Source: Amaurobius ferox (lineage: Eukaryota; Arthropoda; Arachnida; Araneae; Amaurobiidae). From it: 64,000 nucleotides of DNA. Location of the stretch: NCBI GenBank assembly GCA_951213105.1, contig OX578146.1, positions 112,267,927 through 112,331,926 on the forward strand, given 5' to 3'. The translations under genes were made by a program, and so were the position numbers. This document shows, one piece after another, positions 60,546 through 64,000 of this stretch (positions within the stretch are counted from its first letter, which is position 1; each line of letters starts with the position of its first letter). Below the pieces are notes generated by a model. The model had not been told where the DNA came from. It saw nothing but the letters and a program-made list of their open reading frames with translations, and did not search any database.

Positions 60546-62211
60546 ATACTCTCACAACTATTGTTTGCAATTATCTTTTTAATATCCATTTTTTCAATGG
60601 TTATAGAGCTAGCCATGCACCATCTTTAATGGTGCGATCGCCATGTTAAAAAAGCGATATGATTGCAAAATTGCTTGATATATCTCAGATTGTCGCACAG
60701 AAATTTATTTTCAAAAATATATATAATACAAAAATGTTAGCATCCAAAAATTTTAAAATATCAAAACATACAAAAATTTTAACATATCAAAACCACTTTT
60801 ATCTTTTCCTTAAATCATATCCCAAATTCTTTTCCCATGTCCCACTCTCATCTTAAACTTATTTCTCTAATATTTCTGAAATTATATTTTATCATCTCCA
60901 ATGGTTTATATATTGAAATTACACGTTTTTAATTTTTTGATAATAACCGTTAAAGAAGTATTTAAAATCGGACACTATTTGTTTCAAAAACTGTATAAAA
61001 TAAAAATCCATATGGTTGTTCTCTCTATATATATAGTTATAATTCAATTTTCTTTTTTCGATCTTTGCAGCCATCTGCTGGCAATTGGCGCGCATAAAAG
61101 ACTCATAATAAAATGATAAAAATAGCCGTAAAATATATTTTATACGATGAAAGGTGATAGTCTGTAACATACACAGCAAACAGCTAATAAAACATATAGG
61201 GGGGGGGGGGGGCAGTTAAATATATAAGGGGGAAGATTTCGTGGATTACAAAGATTCTTTTTTTTTTTTTTTTTTTTTATTAAGTATGATTTACACACCT
61301 TGTGTATAATATTGTATCTATGCCTTATGAACATTTTATTGCAAGTTAAGATGTATTCGATTATTTTAATGCCAATTTGTGCATAATGTCTCTGGTGTAC
61401 TTAAGCACACCCTTATTGTGCTCTATACTTTAACAGCAATTTGTTCAGCAGTTTTTTTTTAATGTACTGTTGTAAAAACATATTAAAATTAAATTATATT
61501 AGCATAAATGATAAAGATCATTTATATTTAAACACAAGTTAGTCAAATAAGATGGTTAAGCAAGGTTGTACGAGTTAAGAAAGGTTATTTTTAATAAGTG
61601 AGATTAGCAACGGTAAACATGAAAATAAAACCGATTGAAATAATAATAAAACAGGTTAGTACAACTAAATGGGGGTGAATATTTAACTTCAACTTGTAGA
61701 TAAAAAATAATATTTGAGGTATATCGTTAACTGCTATCAATATACCTCAAAAATTATTTCTGTGCTAAGAAGAATTACAACAATTCCTAAGTTACATTCA
61801 ATGCGACAATGACATTAATTATAAACGAAAAACTAGTTAACAGCACAAAAACCAATTTTCTGTAATTATTCTTGCTTTTGTTATTTATATATAGTGAAAA
61901 GTACATATAATACTCTACATCGTTTCTGTTTAACAAAAGTTTTGTTACATTTATCGATATAAGTAATCAATAAAATAGTTTATTGGAGTATATTAGACGA
62001 TCCTATTCCCAAGCATAGAACGTGACTTCGCGCACAATCAATAATAAACTAGATCGCAATGTACATTGTTGTGAAAATAAAATACATTATTTGCTCATCA
62101 TTGTTACCTCAATGGCCAAGAATTTTAAACAGGGCAATCACTATCCACGCTATGTTAAACATAGCATCAGATTTCGTAGTTTTTTTAATTTCTGTGATTG
62201 ATAAGTTGCAT
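60546..62211. other. No gene recognised; homopolymers
   Basis: AT-rich with a 14-G run at 61199-61212 and a ~22-T run at 61257-61279. Nothing else was supported. Confidence 0.5.
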
Positions 62212-62562
62212 TCAAGAATGCCTAAAGGAAATATTGGCATTTGAAACTGAACTATATAAACAATTCCCGGAAACCAACTGAAAAGCGAAATTGGTTCCAT
62301 GACCAAACAATCTCACAAATCCATGAGAACCAAGATGAGAACAGCCACTTCTCAATACCGTTCTCACGTCAGTTTTGTCAACATAATAAGAAATCGTCTG
62401 CGGAGACAAAAGAATAAGCACTTCAACTTCAGCAATATTACCACCTTCAAAGACAATTCTGGAAACAATTCCATGTCCATCTAACCAGAAGTACATTTGG
62501 CTTCTCAAACTGGCTCTCGACAAAGCAGGCATTATAAAACCTCCGTTGTTTTCCCAGCGCAT
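62212..62562 (-). other. Open frame of 116 codons, unrecognised
   Basis: It starts at an ATG at 62562, and the frame extends upstream to a stop without another ATG. Composition is protein-like, with Gly, Ser and Val spread through it and few low-complexity runs (for example FEGGNIAEVEVLILLSPQTI, SGCSHLGSHGFVRLFGHGTN), and it is GC-richer than the neighbouring DNA. I recognise no domain. It contains one ATCGTCTGC at 62393-62401. It may be a small exon, a decayed gene or chance. Confidence 0.22.
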
Positions 62563-64000
62563 AAAAATGGCGCGTTCTATTTTAAAGATTGCGAGTATTA
62601 TTTATTGAAAGCTTTATCTTTGGGATTAAAGAAAGCGAAGAGGAGGCTGCCAATTGAGAGAGCGAACGGGTCGTGAACGTATTTATTCACTAGACGGAAC
62701 GGGGAATTGTGGGAATAATCTGCGTGAGACGTTCCGGAAGCCTTTGACAAAATATGAAGCGGGGACAATGGGTTAACTCTAAGGAGGTACTGATGGAGAT
62801 ATGAAAGACTTTTCATGACAGTTTAGGATTATTAACAGTGAGGCAAAATTAATAAGACAAAATTTATTTACGAACAGTAGCAATACTGTTATTTTAAAAA
62901 TAAAGAACAAATGGGTTCTGAAGTGATGGTGGGCTGTGAAATATAACTAGACGTGCAAATGTCACCGGAACAGAGCTCAAAATGGCAAGGACAAGCAAAA
63001 TGGCTAATTTAACTGTAGCACTATAAATGTTTTTAATTTTTATAAATGTTATTTGGTGGAATTTCGTGGAAATAAGTGCACATTTAATATTTTGTTAAAT
63101 TTGTTACATTTTACATTTCTCAGTGCTGAAAGGCACAGAAAAAAAATACACGGTAATTTTCCAAGCAAAATGTTTAACTAATATGCAAAATATACATCGT
63201 TTAACAAAAACCCTGACCTTGAAAAGCCTTAACAGAAAAAAAATGTATATTTATGTCTCTTTGAAGTGGAACTCCCCCCCCCCCTTCAAATGTATAACAA
63301 TCACCTCCTTTAATCCCAAGTCTTGACACTAAACACTACAGGTACACTCCAAACAAGTGGTAAATAAATCTCAAACCCTAGATCACCTGCAGTCGAAATA
63401 TTTTTCGAGGGGAAATATTTCAAAAAAGAAATCCGAAAAAGTGTTCTTTTCCTCCTAAAGTTTGTCTCTCTCGCTATTTCTTATTCAAATTTATGCGCCA
63501 GATTTTTACACGACCTTCCTAGCAAAAGTACACAAGATAAATAAAAAAAAAGCATAATTTATTCGATTTCCAAGCATGCATGGATGCAGGAGGAAGGGTA
63601 GGGGGTTGGGGCTAATATGAATAATTCATTAACGAACTGGAAAATTTGTAAAAGAAAATTAAGATTCTGTCAAACATGGGACAATGTTATCTTTCGATAT
63701 GATTCTTTTTGCAAAGTCGCTCTTAAAAAATGATCCAAAAATGCTTTAATTCGTATACAATATTTTTTTTTTTTAATGATTTCAGAATTTCGTTATTTTT
63801 CCATTCTCTTTTAAAGAGAATATGTCGAGACAAATAAAAGTCCATGTTAGCAGTAATGAAGGTATAATTAGAGTGAATACTCTTCATTTCTTTTTGACTT
63901 ATAATGAATCTCGTTACACTAGAAATAAAAGACTTTTTTTCCCTCTTGATTGGAGAAAAAGGGGAAATTTCTTTAAAATAACCTGAAAGATGGGAAATAT
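62563..64000. other. No gene recognised
   Basis: AT-rich, with an 11-C run at 63274-63284 and poly-T runs. Nothing else was supported. Confidence 0.5.

Overview
This is a gene-poor, AT-rich window (roughly one third G+C by eye) from a eukaryotic genome. It has no dense long ORFs, no operons and no rRNA operon. It has many (AT)n and (CA)n microsatellites, poly-G/poly-C runs of 10-18 bases, SINE-type retroposons and many short inverted-repeat transposons. The mix suggests an arthropod, possibly an arachnid; this is an inference from repeat style, not from a diagnostic gene. No complete protein-coding gene could be recognised. The few open frames with protein-like composition are given as low-confidence fragments.

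Layout: 1-7 kb is mostly featureless AT-rich DNA with a MITE relic (about 3.04-3.45 kb), a possible terminal exon or pseudogene (about 4.05-4.54 kb) and copy 1 of a ~1 kb dispersed repeat (4.94-6.24 kb). 9.4-13.4 kb holds a 285-bp tandem duplication, an AT-microsatellite-linked repeat and copy 2 of the dispersed repeat, inverted. 18-21 kb has hairpins, a tRNA-like sequence and a head-to-tail pair of 348-bp palindrome-rich MITEs. 27.5-28.4 kb has a small tandem repeat interrupted by a complete 5S-rRNA-headed SINE with a 12-bp target-site duplication (TSD). 30-45 kb has a hairpin retroposon, a tRNA-like SINE, copy 3 of the dispersed repeat, a TTAA-flanked MITE, a CACASTGG-ended transposon and one coding-like fragment (41.8-42.3 kb). 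46-53 kb has four to five further short transposons, a GTGAC-rich block and a second SINE. 54.7-60.5 kb is an old diverged duplication containing a 43-bp minisatellite with higher-order structure. The last 3.4 kb is almost featureless.

The most interesting signal is a ~57-63 nt hairpin element found six times on both strands. Its basal arms are CCGGCC-N4 and N4'-GGTCTGG. The N4/N4' bases differ between copies but remain complementary, which is compensatory change. Four stand-alone copies are bracketed by 14-16 bp direct repeats, three of them starting exactly at CCGGCC. One copy sits inside the inverted copy of the ~1 kb repeat, and the other copy of that repeat in this window is the matching empty site. 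A fifth copy is the 3' domain of the 5S SINE. This looks like an ultra-short structured retroposon, or the mobile 3' module of a SINE/LINE pair.
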